Both the position numbers and the translations under genes were made by a program. DNA of 64,000 nucleotides from Microplitis mediator (Eukaryota > Arthropoda > Insecta > Hymenoptera > Braconidae), in contig NC_079978.1 in the NCBI RefSeq assembly GCF_029852145.1, positions 18,395,774 to 18,459,773 of the forward strand. Reading direction: 5' to 3'. This document shows positions 21,699-32,825 of the stretch, piece by piece. The notes beneath the pieces were generated by a model. The model did no database searches. It was not told the origin of the DNA and worked only from the letters and a program-made list of their open reading frames with translations. Each line of letters begins with the position of its first letter. Positions within the stretch are counted from its first letter, which is position 1.

Positions 21699-21855
21699 CT
21701 ATAAAAAAACAGTCAACGTACTTTTGTAGATACTGAAGAAGTTTATAATTTTTCTGATCTAATTTAAGTAAAAATTCTGTGATATAAGAATAGTTTTGAA
21801 GAATTATTTTTTTTTTACGCTTAACTTTTTTCAATATGTTATAGTGATTACTTAC
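21699..21855 (-). other. Intron of peptide gene copy 2 (157 bp)
   Basis: GTAAGT...TATAG on the minus strand. Represents the ancestral, empty state of the copy 1 intron. The TA used by the copy 1 transposon is at 21783-21784. Confidence 0.8.
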
Positions 21856-21962
21856 CCAACAAGTTGCCTCACCTGGACAAGCAGCGTCTACATTAGCATT
21901 GAGACCAACCAATAAGAAAATAGTTAATAAAATAATCATTTTCGTCATAAACATTTCGTTGC
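21856..21962 (-). CDS. Six-cysteine secreted peptide, copy 2, exon with start codon and signal peptide
   Basis: Coding part 21856-21954 (33 codons, ATG at 21954-21952), after an acceptor TTTCTTTCCAG and 8 nt of UTR. MFMTKM is followed by a hydrophobic core and NVDA-A, a plausible signal-peptidase site; the mature part starts near ACPGEATCW. The signal region differs from copy 1 by about 8 percent, close to the intron level, in contrast to the mature part. Confidence 0.78.
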
Positions 21963-22022
21963 CTGGAAAGAAAAGTATTGTAAAGTTAAGAAAAGTTTGC
22001 AACACAATCGCTTTTTTATTCC

Positions 22023-23228
22023 AACTTCCCGCTAAGAAAATTTAAAATTAAAAAAAAAAAGGGATTTTTTATTGGTTTCGGTCCGAATTTCGAAAATCGA
22101 ATTTCTGAGAGATCTTGACGTTTTGAGGTTCTAGGAAGCTATTTTGACTAATTTCAAAATTATGTACGAGTGTATGTATGTAGAAACGTATGGATGGATG
22201 TTAATATTCGATAACTTTTGAACGGATAAACTAATTCGCCTTTTTAAAGCGACGTTTCAAAAATAAAATTGTTTCAAAAACTTTTTTTTACGATAACTTG
22301 TAATCAACTCGATGGTTTGATTCCAAAATAGAATCAGCTCTGAAACTTTATAAGCCGCGTCGAATGCCACCTCAACCATCAAAATCGGTTCATTCGTTCA
22401 AGAGAAACCGTTGACGAAAGAATTCAAAAAAAAATTTTTTTTTTTTGGTTTGTTTGAAATTTCTCAAAAACGACTGGATAAATCAATTTCAAAATTTGAT
22501 CAGCTTTAGAACCTGATAAAACACGTCGATTGCCGCCTCAACCGTCTTAATCGGTCAATTTGTTCACGAGATATCGTTGATTAAAAAAATAGTGGAAACC
22601 GTTTTTTTTCGGATATCTACAAAAAATTTTAGTGATAATTATTCTTTATTATTATTATTTATTATATTTATTTGGTTATATTTCCGCTTGGTGCATACAT
22701 TCTCGCTCGAAATTTGGTCCCGTGATCTCTCCCCTGATTTGTTATTATTTTTGTCCGTTTTGTAAAAACGGGCTGGCGCCCTCGTGCACTAACCCAGCCT
22801 GAGGAACTGGTTCAGGCACACTTTTATTTTATGAATATTTTACGAATATTAAACTATTATTATTATTTTGAGTCACATTTATTATCATTATTTATAATTT
22901 TTATTACACGTGGGTGACCGCATACGGTTTACCGAATTTATTCGCGTCGCCGTCGCGAATTAAAAAACGGTATTCGTTATAAAATCTAATCAGCCCTAGA
23001 ACTTAATAGAACGCGTCTATTGCCGCCTCAACCATCAAAATCGATTAATTCGTTCGCGAGATATCGTGGGAGAAATGCTAAAAATTGTTTTTTTGAAAAC
23101 AATGGCATACAAAAGTATTATTGAGCTCGAAAATGTACTCACAATAATATTTTCGGGCTCAACGAGCTCGAAAACAGCGGGAAGTTTTGGGGCTGGCCCG
23201 CAGGGTTAACTGATAGACCGATTTTTTT
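22023..23228 (+). repeat. AACTTCCCGC dispersed repeat, copy 2 of the peptide 5' UTR intron, with inserted block
   Basis: Complete repeat from AACTTCCCGCTAAGAAAATT to CAGCGGGAAGTTTTGGGGCT. A GC-richer block at about 22610-22985 (contains GGGCTGGCGCCCTCGTGCAC and GAGGAACTGGTTCAGGC) interrupts it and has no counterpart in other copies. I see no gene in that block; it is probably an insertion of unknown type. Confidence 0.6.
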
Positions 23229-23811
23229 TCCCGGGTTTATAAAATTTTACAAAACTTCTTGAAATTTTGCAAAACCCCATTTAATTTTCTAAAACTTCAT
23301 GGAATTTGACAAGTCACCAAAGATTTTCATTAAATAATTGTCTTCAATACTGGATTCAAACTTGTAAGTTTCTATAAATACTAATAAAATTTAAAGAATT
23401 TCATGAAACTTAATGGGATTCGGCTAAATTCTATAGAATGTCATATATTTCGTATATCAAAATATTAAGTTATTTGATATAATTTCCTAAAATTTTATAA
23501 AACAAAATAAATTCTCATAAAATTTTATGAAGTTTTCTTTTCATGGATGAAATACGGGGTTCGATAATTCAAAAAATAAATCAATTATTCAAAATATTAC
23601 ATGACCGTTTGAGGTGTGAATTTTGAAATTACCCAAATACCAGAAAATTTATTATATATTTGCATGTAGATATGAATACGTTTAGTAAAATGAATTATTA
23701 TTTCGTATAGTAACATATTTTTTAAAAAATTCTACGAACCAACGTTACTCTATATCTGTTCCTTGAGTTACTTTAAATGAAAATGTAAAAGCAATAGTTA
23801 TAATTTCTTAC

Positions 23812-23845
23812 CAATAGCGTCTCGTTGTGCCTTCAGGAATGTTTA
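23812..23845 (-). other. Candidate 5' UTR exon and core promoter, peptide copy 2
   Basis: Same arrangement as 14763-14795: TATA-like AATAAATACCCG, then about 30 bases on a short exon ending GAGACGCTATTG with donor GTAAGAAATT (23811 downwards). This exon and the 200 bp upstream differ between the copies by roughly 15-20 percent, more than the DNA beyond. Confidence 0.5.
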
Positions 23846-24862
23846 TATTTCGATAGGTGGAAAACGGGTATTTATTGTATTCGCAAAATCGATCACGTGA
23901 AACCCCTCAATGTTGAATATAATTGTTTTTTTTCGTATTTTCTGTTTTGCCCAAAGATCTGACGTCAGAAGTTCACTTTTAAGGCAATTATGGCTGTCAA
24001 AATTCAAACTTATATCTTGAAATATTGGTGTTGAGTTTCCTTTTCTTATCCTCCTAGTTAATGGCTAGGTAATTTTTGCACACACACTATTGAGAATATT
24101 ATTTACAACAACAAAGTAATTACATTTAAAAAAAATAAATGGAACGAACGAATTGCGTAATATACATACGACAAACGAAATGCACTTTGCTTCGCAGTAA
24201 AATTAACGAAATATTTAAATTTATCTAAGACAAAATTTTAAAAATATTTAATTTCTTTTCCGAAGGGAAATTTAGCTCTGCTTTAAGTATTTAATAAACT
24301 TAATTAAGTAGACCTGATTCAATAGTTGACATTTTTAAGTGGACACCACTTAGGTTTTTTTATACTTTTATTAAAAGACATGAGTCTAGAATTTTAATAC
24401 TTCGCTTCTAATTATTCCACTATTGAATAATTCCAAATATTATTCGTCACCACTTTTTTAAAATAAAACCATCTATCATAATAGACATTTATACTTACTA
24501 AGCAGCCTGAATCTAGGTGCATTTATTCGATGACTCATAATCTGAGAACCTTGTTTTATGGCCTAATGTCTTCGGAAATCATAAAGGTCAGATGTGGTTG
24601 GAGCTGTAGCTTTATACACTCGCATTCGCAGGAATCTCAACGACTGTCTTATTGTCTTACTATGTCTTGTACAACTTTCTAATACCTTTTTCCATTTCCC
24701 GCTACGAAAATTGGAAATTCTCAAAAAAAAAAGAAAAGTTATTTGTTTCGTTCCAATTTTCGATTACCAAGTTTTGAACAGATCTCGACGTTTTATAGTC
24801 CTAGAATGCTATCTTAACAATTTTTAAGAGGATATCTAAGCGCATGTTTGTGTATGAACGTA

Positions 24863-25923
24863 CCCGGGAAAAAATGATCAGGCCTGACCATGCCTGTTCA
24901 TGTATGATCAGGCCTGAAATTAGACCTGATCATGCCTGTTCATACCTGTCCATGCCTGTTCATGTCTGAGGCGTTAAATACACTCAGGCCTGTTCATGGC
25001 TGTTCATGCCTGACCATGTCTGTTCATGTCTGAAGCGTTATATGCGTTCAGGCCTGATCATACCTGTCCATGTCTGTTCATGCATGTTCATGTCTGTTCA
25101 TGTCTGAAGTGTTAAATATGCTCAGGCCTGATCATACATGTTCATGCCTGTTCATGTCTGAAGCTTTAAATACGTTCAGGCTTAATCATGTCTGTTCATG
25201 CATGTTCAGGCCTGACCATGTCTGTTCATGTCTGAAGCGTTATATGCGTTCAGGCCTGATCATACCTGACCATGCCTGTTCATGCATGTTCATGTCTGAA
25301 GCGTTATATGCGTTCAGGCCTGATCATACCTGTCCATGCTTGTCCATGTCTGTTCATGCATGTTCATGTCTGTTCATGTCTGAAGCGTTGAATAAGCTCA
25401 GGCCTGATCAGGCCTGTTCATGCCTGGTTATGTCTGTTCATGTCTGTTCATAGATATAAAATTTTTTTGACCAAGAATCTATCACGTATAACCCGGGAAA
25501 AAAGGATCAGACCTGATCAAACATGAACAGGCATGAGTCTTAAGACTTTCAGTACTTGAAGTTCGTACGAGACCTACTTCTCAACTCAATCTCTCAGGTC
25601 AACAGGTAACGAGGCGAACTTTCAAGCGCCCGGTACACGGTTCGAATCCTAGACACTCCCATATTTTTTATTTTTTTTTTTATTTTTATAGAAATAATTA
25701 TATATAATTGTATATAGTTATGCATAATTATATATAATTATATAGGACCATTTTTTATATATAATCGTTTTACGAGAATGGGTATGAACAGGCATGAACA
25801 GACCTGATCAGACCTGAACATGCCTGACCAGGCCTGATCAGGCATGGTCATTTTTCATGTCTGATCAGGCCTGAAGACTCATGCCTGCTCATGTCTGATC
25901 AGGCCTGAACATTTTTTCCCGGG
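24863..25923. mobile_element. TA-flanked TIR element, CCCGGGAAAAAATG family, with CAGGCCTGATCATGCCTG minisatellite
   Basis: Left end CCCGGGAAAAAATGATCAGG and right end GCCTGAACATTTTTTCCCGG, TA at 24861-24862 and 25924-25925. 24880-25450 is a tandem field of CAGGCCTGATCATACCTG and TGTTCATGTCTGAAGCG units. A second CCCGGGAAAAAAGGATCAG start at about 25494 suggests a nested or tandem partial copy. A tRNA-like module lies at about 25590-25660. Non-coding; the 127-codon frame over the minisatellite is an artefact of the repeat. Confidence 0.85.
25590..25660 (+). pseudogene. tRNA-like module inside a TIR element
   Basis: Exact B box GGTTCGAATCC at 25639-25649; the upstream A box is weak (around 25595-25610). 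Probably tRNA-derived, degenerate. Confidence 0.4.
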
Positions 25924-26237
25924 TATGTAAATATTCTATAACTTTTGAACGAATGAACCGATTTAGATCTTTGAGGTGGCATTCAAAGATTATTAATTCC
26001 TAGGTGCTGTGAGAAATTGAGCTTGATCGGTACAGTACGTTTCGAGCTATTTAAAAAATAGAATGTTTTTAAAAATGTTTTTTTTTTTTTGAAAAACTTT
26101 CAGTATAGTTGATAAATTGACTTTAAAATCCAATTGGCTTTAAAGCTTCACTGTCGCGTCGAATGTCGCCCCAACCATTAAATTCAGATTAATTGTTGAA
26201 GAGATAGCGTTGTTGAAAGAATTCCAAAAAAGTGTCT

Positions 26238-26515
26238 TAACTTCTCGCTAAGAAAATTGTAAATTTTAAAAAGTTCGGGAATTTATTGTTTTCACCCCGA
26301 AATTCGAAAACCGAGTTTTCATCAGATGTTGACGTTTTGAATTCCTAGGAAGCTATTTTGGCTATTTTTAGAATGATATCCGAGTGTGTGTGTGTATGGA
26401 TGTAAACTCTTCATATCTTTTTAATTAATTAACAGATTGAGATGGTCACTTATAACAAAGAGCTCGAAAATAGCAGGAAATTTTGGGGCGGGCCCACAGG
26501 GAAAACCGTTGCCCA
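26238..26515 (+). repeat. AACTTCCCGC dispersed repeat, internally deleted copy
   Basis: Has the 5' AACTTCTCGCTAAGAAAATT and the 3' AAATAGCAGGAAATTTTGGGGC but only about 280 bp between, so most of the centre is gone. Confidence 0.6.
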
Positions 26516-26673
26516 GATTTTTTTTTAATAAATTCACCTTAGTTAATTAGGATACGAAAACATGATTACAAAAAAAAATAAATATAGTTTCAGAATCGAT
26601 AGCTCGAAACGCATAAATGGTAATAATCGATTTTTCTAGATGAAATAATCGATTTTACTTTATAATAGCTATA

Positions 26674-27134
26674 CATTAATTAATAAATATCAGGTTGATC
26701 AGACCAAAAACGCAATGTTGACAATTATTTCACACTTTATTGCAACGTTTCGTCGGAAATCCCGACTTCCTCAGGCAATCTACAAAAACATACATCAAAT
26801 AAATACATTAATAAATATCCTGTCAAAATTACAAATTGTCAAAACATTCTGTCATAAATATCATTTTTTCTTTTTAAAAATAAATACAAAATATGAATGA
26901 GATAAAATTAGAAAAATTTTTTATAAAAATTACATAAAATGTTTTCTCAAAGTTATTATATATAATTAAATGTAACAAATATAATTACAAATATAATTAC
27001 ACAACTAGATTGTCAACATACCATGAGACATGAGTATCAACACGTTGTTATTATCGAAACGTTGCAATAAAGTGTGAAATAATTGTCAACATTGCGTTTT
27101 TGGTCTGATCAACCTGATATTTATTAATTAATTA
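26674..27134. mobile_element. Inverted-repeat retroelement remnant with hammerhead-like motif (Penelope-like?)
   Basis: About 78 bases at 26674-26752 recur inverted at 27056-27134 almost without change (core CAATGTTGACAATTATTTCA). On the minus strand at about 26744-26775 the order is CTGAGGAA, GTCGG, GATTT, CCGAC, GAAAC: the CTGANGA-stem-GAAA layout of hammerhead ribozymes, known in Penelope-like elements. There is one extra A before stem II, and stems I and III could not be closed convincingly. No reverse transcriptase is present. Confidence 0.5.
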
Positions 27135-27139
27135 ACAAG

Positions 27140-28056
27140 CATGGACCCGAATTCAATAATAATAGATAGCTATACATATTAGAATAAAAATAATATTCTA
27201 CATTAAAATAATTTATGTTAAAAAAAAGTGATAAATGATATAAATTGACACAATAATTTAATAAAAAGTATTTTTAAATTTCTTGTTGGAACTTAATTTC
27301 AAAAATAATTTTTGTCAAAAATTTTCGGAAAATCTACCTTCTATTCTGGCTGCCAGATGTCATTTTTTTTTATTTAAATTCAATTTTTGTGAGTGAGTTC
27401 AATGTTGAAACAGAAAGGATTTAAATTTACTAACCATTAATTATCATTTAAAAAACTGTACTACATGTTTGGTATATATTAATTTTTAATTATTTTATAA
27501 AATACAAATTGAATTTAATATGTCTGCATAAATATGAAAGTCAATTTTACCCTTTAAAATATTTAAATTATTATTTCAATCATTTTATTTAATTAAAATA
27601 AAATAATTAATTTGATATTATATGAATATGAAAAATAATTATTGTATATAAATTTAAAAATGGCAATCAGTTTTCACGGATGATATCAATTTTATAGCTG
27701 ACTAGTCCAATTAAAATAATTATTTAATTTAAACATCGTTAAAATTATCGAAACATTAATAAAACGATATTGTTACGACCATTAAAATTGTGTTTATAGA
27801 AAAAAAATTCGATGTATTACATAATTATTGTAGTATTAATTTACATCATTTATTTCGTGAATATATTTAATGATATTATCTCAAGCGTGGATACAAGGCC
27901 ATAAAATAGTATTATAATTGCAATTATAGATCTAGTGATTGCGTCTATTGCGATCTAGATCTTGTGAGATTTAAAAACTTTTTGAATCAGTAAGTTTACG
28001 TATTATTTAATGAATAACAAGAAATTTATTCATTTTCCTAATTTTCTTTGACATAT
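27140..28056. other. AT-rich intronic sequence
   Basis: No repeats with clear ends, no coding frame and no RNA signature noticed. Confidence 0.4.
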
Positions 28057-29105
28057 CCCGAGTCGAAATATTAAAACCCCATATGAGCCTTGTAGAGCCT
28101 GAACCTTTTGATGTGGGTATTTGCCGCCTCGATTTTAAAACCTTTTTCAACCTAACTCGCCTGAAATTCGGGTAAGGAGAAGTGAACTATGGTTTAGTTC
28201 GAAGTTTATAACTCTGTTTCATCCTAGTACGCCTTAAATAAGTTCGAAAAAGAATAAACCAGAGTTTAATTTGAAATTTAAGACTCTGTTTCAAACTATA
28301 CTAGTCGAACCTGTAAATTTTTGTTTAGGATGAAAATGGGATAAAACTGAGAAATTATTTTTCTTGTAGTATTGATAGGAAACTAAAATTTTAAAAAATA
28401 TACAAGAAATTAATAAATAAAAGATAATTTAATAACTGAATAATGAGTTTAATGATTGAGTTAGAGATTCGAAAGTACATAAAAAATTTCATTTTCCAAG
28501 TCAAAAATGTTGATTGACTTGATTACACTGATATTGTGATAAAATATATGTAAAAATGTTAAAAGTGACAAGTATGATGAAAATGTTACTCAAATTCTTT
28601 TGAATTAATTGGTTGTGATAAATAAATTTGATCATCGATTGAAATAAAAATGCATACATGTTCTAAAGAAGACACAGGAATAGTTAAATAATTATTTGTT
28701 TCTTCACATCTGTGAAGGTAAGGAAGCGCACAATTTATATCAGTATCATTATTTACCCTAAATTGATCGATAGATAAAATTTCTTGGGCAATCTCATAAT
28801 GTACACAATATTCGTAAATATAGGTCATCAGACGAACTAGGGTCTAACGGGGTTTTAATTAAAACCCTTTCTCAACCTAACTCGCCTGGAAACGAACATG
28901 AGTAGGGCCAAAAAGGAGTTTAAATTTAAAACCTTTCTCAACCTAGCTCGTCTGAAAACGAACGTATGTAGGCGCTACTGGACTGAAATAGGGTTTAATT
29001 TTAATGGAGTTCTCTATCTTCTAAAACTCATTTCACCCTGACGGTCAGACTAAAAACTATACTAGGTTGAAACAAAGTTTAAGTTAACAAAAATTTCGAC
29101 TCGGG
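28057..29105. mobile_element. Element with CCCGAGTCGAAAT inverted ends
   Basis: Left CCCGAGTCGAAATATTAAAA and right ATTTCGACTCGGG. Interior carries repeated TTTCTCAACCTAACTCGCCT blocks in both orientations and an 80-codon frame on the minus strand. The ends match those of the palindrome at 29637-31152. Target duplication unclear. Confidence 0.6.
28586..28828 (-). CDS. 80-aa open frame inside a transposable element, possible captured or transposon protein fragment
   Basis: The only open frame in the non-gene part of the intron with balanced amino-acid composition (for example CALPYLHRCEETNNY and SSLEHVCIFISIDDQ). It stops at 28586-28588. There is no strong domain match I can name; it resembles the C-terminal tails of uncharacterised insect transposon-associated proteins. 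Enclosed by the CCCGAGTCG element, so probably a truncated element gene. Could still be chance. Confidence 0.3.
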   Translation of the reverse strand: MTYIYEYCVHYEIAQEILSIDQFRVNNDTDINCALPYLHRCEETNNYLTIPVSSLEHVCIFISIDDQIYLSQPINSKEFE

Positions 29106-29284
29106 GCAATATTGTCATAACTAATTGCCTGGCTGAAATAATGTTTAAGGCACTTGAAAAAACTTTTTACGAAGAATATCTGACGTAACTTTTAGATCAA
29201 TCATACGGTAAAAGACGAGGTTTTGTAAGTTTTGTAGCTGATTGGATATTAGATTTTGATATCAATCGGTATATCAGATTTTAT

Positions 29285-29288
<4 letters not shown>

Positions 29289-29322
<34 letters not shown>
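29289..29322. repeat. AC dinucleotide microsatellite
   Basis: Uninterrupted (AC)17 run. Confidence 0.95.
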
Positions 29323-29325
<3 letters not shown>

Positions 29326-29636
29326 CCGCGACCATCCTGAAAATGGTCAAAGGAGCTTTCAAAGAGATGAAACGACATCCGTTAAAAACTCGATTTTCAA
29401 TAGAACTGAAATCAATAGCCTAGCCGTTTTATAAAAAATTTTCAATTTTTATCACAGGAAGTTAAAAATTCAATACACCGATTTCTAAAACTCTTTAATT
29501 GATTAACTTTTTATTAGACTGGCTATCGTACTGTTTATAATTTATGCAACTTCTAACACCTTATTTTTTTTAACTTCATTTGCATACTCATAAAAAAATC
29601 GCTAAAATTTTGTTCTGCATTTAAATTTCACAGCGT

Positions 29637-31152
29637 CCCGAGTCGAAATTGAAGTCGTAGATTCAACGTTTTGAACGTTGAAATCGTAGATTCAACGTTT
29701 TGAACGTTGAAATCGTAAATTCATCGTATTGGACGTTGAAATCGTAATTTGAACGTATTGAACGTTGAAATCGTAGTTTGAACGTTAAAAACGTAAGTTG
29801 AATGTATTCAACGTATTGTGAGCGTAAATCAAACCGATAAGGAGTGTAAATAAGTAATATCAAAACTATTCAGATAACCACATGCTTTCAAATGGAAGTA
29901 CGATAAAAATTATTTTTATAATTTTGTTAGGAGAATTTCAGTTTTTTGGTTGAAATTCTACCATCTGTTCAATGAAAATACCTAGTCCGAATTTTTTATT
30001 TGTGGAATTTTCTGTTGGGATTTTCTATAAGTGATGGAAAAATAATTTATGAACGAATTTCACGATATTCCACCCCTCAGCGGGTTGCGGGGGTGGGTAT
30101 TAACAATGAAAATTTTAAATTTTCAAGCTATAGATCCTATCGACTTCAAATTCGGTAGGAATCTTCTTTAAGTGATGTAAAAATAATTTATGAACAAATT
30201 TTACGATAGCTCACGCCACAGGAGTTGCGGGGGTGGGTGTTAACAATGAAAATTTTTAATTTCTAAGGTGTAGCTCTTATATGCTCTAAATTTGGTAAGA
30301 ATCTGTTATATGTGAGGTAGAAATGATCTAAGAGCGAATTTTATGACAACCTACGTCCAATATGATCTGCGGGGGTGGGTGTTAACAATGAAAATTTTAA
30401 ATTTTAACACCCACCCCCGCAGATCATATTGGACGTAGGTTGTCATAAAATTCGCTCTTAGATCATTTCTACCTCACATATAACAGATTCTTACCAAATT
30501 TAGAGCATATAAGAGCTACACCTTAGAAATTAAAAATTTTCATTGTTAACACCCACCCCCGCAACTCCTGTGGCGTGAGCTATCGTAAAATTTGTTCATA
30601 AATTATTTTTACATCACTTAAAGAAGATTCCTACCGAATTTGAAGTCGATAGGATCTATAGCTTGAAAATTTAAAATTTTCATTGTTAATACCCACCCCC
30701 GCAACCCGCTGAGGGGTGGAATATCGTGAAATTCGTTCATAAATTATTTTTCCATCACTTATAGAAAATCCCAACAGAAAATTCCACAAATAAAAAATTC
30801 GGACTAGGTATTTTCATTGAACAGATGGTAGAATTTCAACCAAAAAACTGAAATTCTCCTAACAAAATTATAAAAATAATTTTTATCGTACTTCCATTTG
30901 AAAGCATGTGGTTATCTGAATAGTTTTGATATTACTTATTTACACTCCTTATCGGTTTGATTTACGCTCACAATACGTTGAATACATTCAACTTACGTTT
31001 TTAACGTTCAAACTACGATTTCAACGTTCAATACGTTCAAATTACGATTTCAACGTCCAATACGATGAATTTACGATTTCAACGTTCAAAACGTTGAATC
31101 TACGATTTCAACGTTCAAAACGTTGAATCTACGACTTCAATTTCGACTCGGG
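29637..31152. mobile_element. 1.5-kb near-perfect palindrome (foldback element) with CCCGAGTCGAAAT ends
   Basis: Left arm 29637-30384 and right arm 30405-31152 are inverse with matching coordinates throughout (paired positions sum to 60789), so there are no indels. Only the central about 20 bases have mismatches. Each arm carries near-identical units ending GGGGGTGGGTGTTAACAATG with a period of about 140 bp, and an outer array of AACGTTGAAATCGTA units. The identical 66-codon frames at 29663-29863 and 30926-31126 are a consequence of the symmetry. Confidence 0.92.
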
Positions 31153-31959
31153 GTGATGTACAAATATTCATCTACATTAATAAATGAGAGAAGACATTTT
31201 TTATTTTCGCATTAACTGCAAAAACTATCAGATACGTAAAATGCATACCATACATAAGATTAATCATATTTCGGAGATGGTTTTACCATATATTTTATTT
31301 CCATTTTTTTTTTTTTTCAGTAACAATTTTTTTTCAATTTAAAAAATGACTTTTTTTGTCGGCACTAACTATAAAAAGTATCAAAAATTTTTTTAATGTT
31401 TATTTACTTTTCTTACATAAATATCAAACATAAAATATTAACTTTATTACAAAAAAGTGATTAATCAGGGTAGTGCCAAAAATTTAATTGACACTATGAA
31501 TTAGGCAGGAGTATTGCTAGTACTATGATTATTTTTTATGTTTTTCTATTCAAAAAAATTTTGTCGGAAGGTTTTACCAGCGACAGTAAAGTTTATTGTA
31601 ATTTTTGAGTACTATAAATATGTCATACTATCTAATTTAAATATTTGTACAGCACATTTATAGAATTACTTTTGAATACATAAAATAAATATAAACATAA
31701 AGAATAGAATGCCATTTTTTTTCAATTCATTTTTATACAATATGACATATATGTGGATCCAAAGTGTATAGCACTACACAGAAAAAAAGCTTTGTATTTA
31801 ACTCAAAAAGTTTTTAATTCTTGTGCTTTTAAATTAAATAAACAGTAATTAAACATTTTTGACTGTTTCTCTCTCGAATCCAGCTTCCGCCGTTGATATG
31901 ACAAAAAATTTTGTTGTTCGATACTTTATGCTCAAAGATAGGAACCCTGACAGACTTGA
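31153..31959. other. AT-rich intronic sequence
   Basis: No gene or clear repeat. Begins directly at the palindrome end and runs into the GGCCAAGG repeat unit. Confidence 0.4.
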
Positions 31960-32745
31960 AGTGAAGTAGCTAGTGAACGAACCTACCAATGTTGAACTGA
32001 TACATTTGTATGATCTACTTATATAAACCATAGGTATAGCCAAACTTGGGTAATCCTACCCTGGCCCAAGCCTGGGTTGCCATTGAATGGCCAAGGTTTG
32101 GTTACCCAGTCTTGGCCCAAGCCTGGGTAATCACTGTAACGGCCAAGGCTAGGTTACATTGTCCTGGCCCATGCCTGGGTTGCCATTGAATGGCCAAGGT
32201 TCGATTACCCGGTCTTGGCCCAAGTCTGGCTTGCCATTGGATGGCCAAGGCTAGGTTACCCAGTCTTGGCCCAAGCCTGGGTAATCATTGTAACGGCCTA
32301 GGCTGGGTTACCTAGTCCTGGTCCAAGCCCGAATAATCATTGTAATGGCCAAGGATAGGTCACCCAGTCTTGGACCAAGTCTGGCTTGCCATTGGATGGC
32401 CAGGACTGAGTACCCAATCTTGAGCCAAGCATGGGCCAATAGAGGTGAGCCAAAGCTAGGTTCCCCAGTGCTGGGCCAAGGAGGGCCCCGTTGTTCAACT
32501 CTGGCAGCTCCTGCATGGGTAATTCGGTAATCAACCCGAATTTTTACGGTAGATTTACCGTATTCTGCGGTAAATTTACGGTAAACCCACCGTAATTTAC
32601 CCATTTACCGTAAATCTACCGGAGCTTACCGTAAATTACGGAAAATTACGGTAGATCTGCTTAAATTTTACGGTAATTGAGCGTATTTTTACGATAGGTT
32701 TACGGTAAAAATTCTGTAGATTTACGGTAAATTCGGTCTGCTAGG
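31960..32745. repeat. GGCCAAGGCTAGGTTACCCA tandem repeats plus ACGGTAAATTTACCG repeats
   Basis: 32040-32480 is a tandem array of about 60-bp units (TTGGCCCAAGCCTGGGTTGC with variants) and shares its flank (about 31965-32040) with 38260-38335. 32525-32745 is a separate field of TTTACGGTAAA-type palindromes, also seen at 52400-53090. Confidence 0.7.
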
Positions 32746-32825
32746 GCATAACTTCCCTTTTTTTTTTAATTTTCAATTTTCTTAGCGCGAAGTTGAAAAA
32801 TATTCAGAAATTTTACAGATTTTTT

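Larger units (their letters stand above)
21410..26235. repeat. Segmental duplication, copy 2
   Basis: Paralogue of 9765-20168. Non-coding parts are very similar (for example 24120-24700 against 15060-15640, a few percent different). It lacks the elements at 9875, 10448 and 14191 of copy 1 but has its own insertion at 24863 and a different block at about 22400-23228. Confidence 0.8.

Noticed and set aside
29663..31126. Two identical 66-codon frames on opposite strands
   Set aside because: A direct consequence of the 1.5-kb palindrome; sequence is from short tandem AACGTTGAAATCG units.
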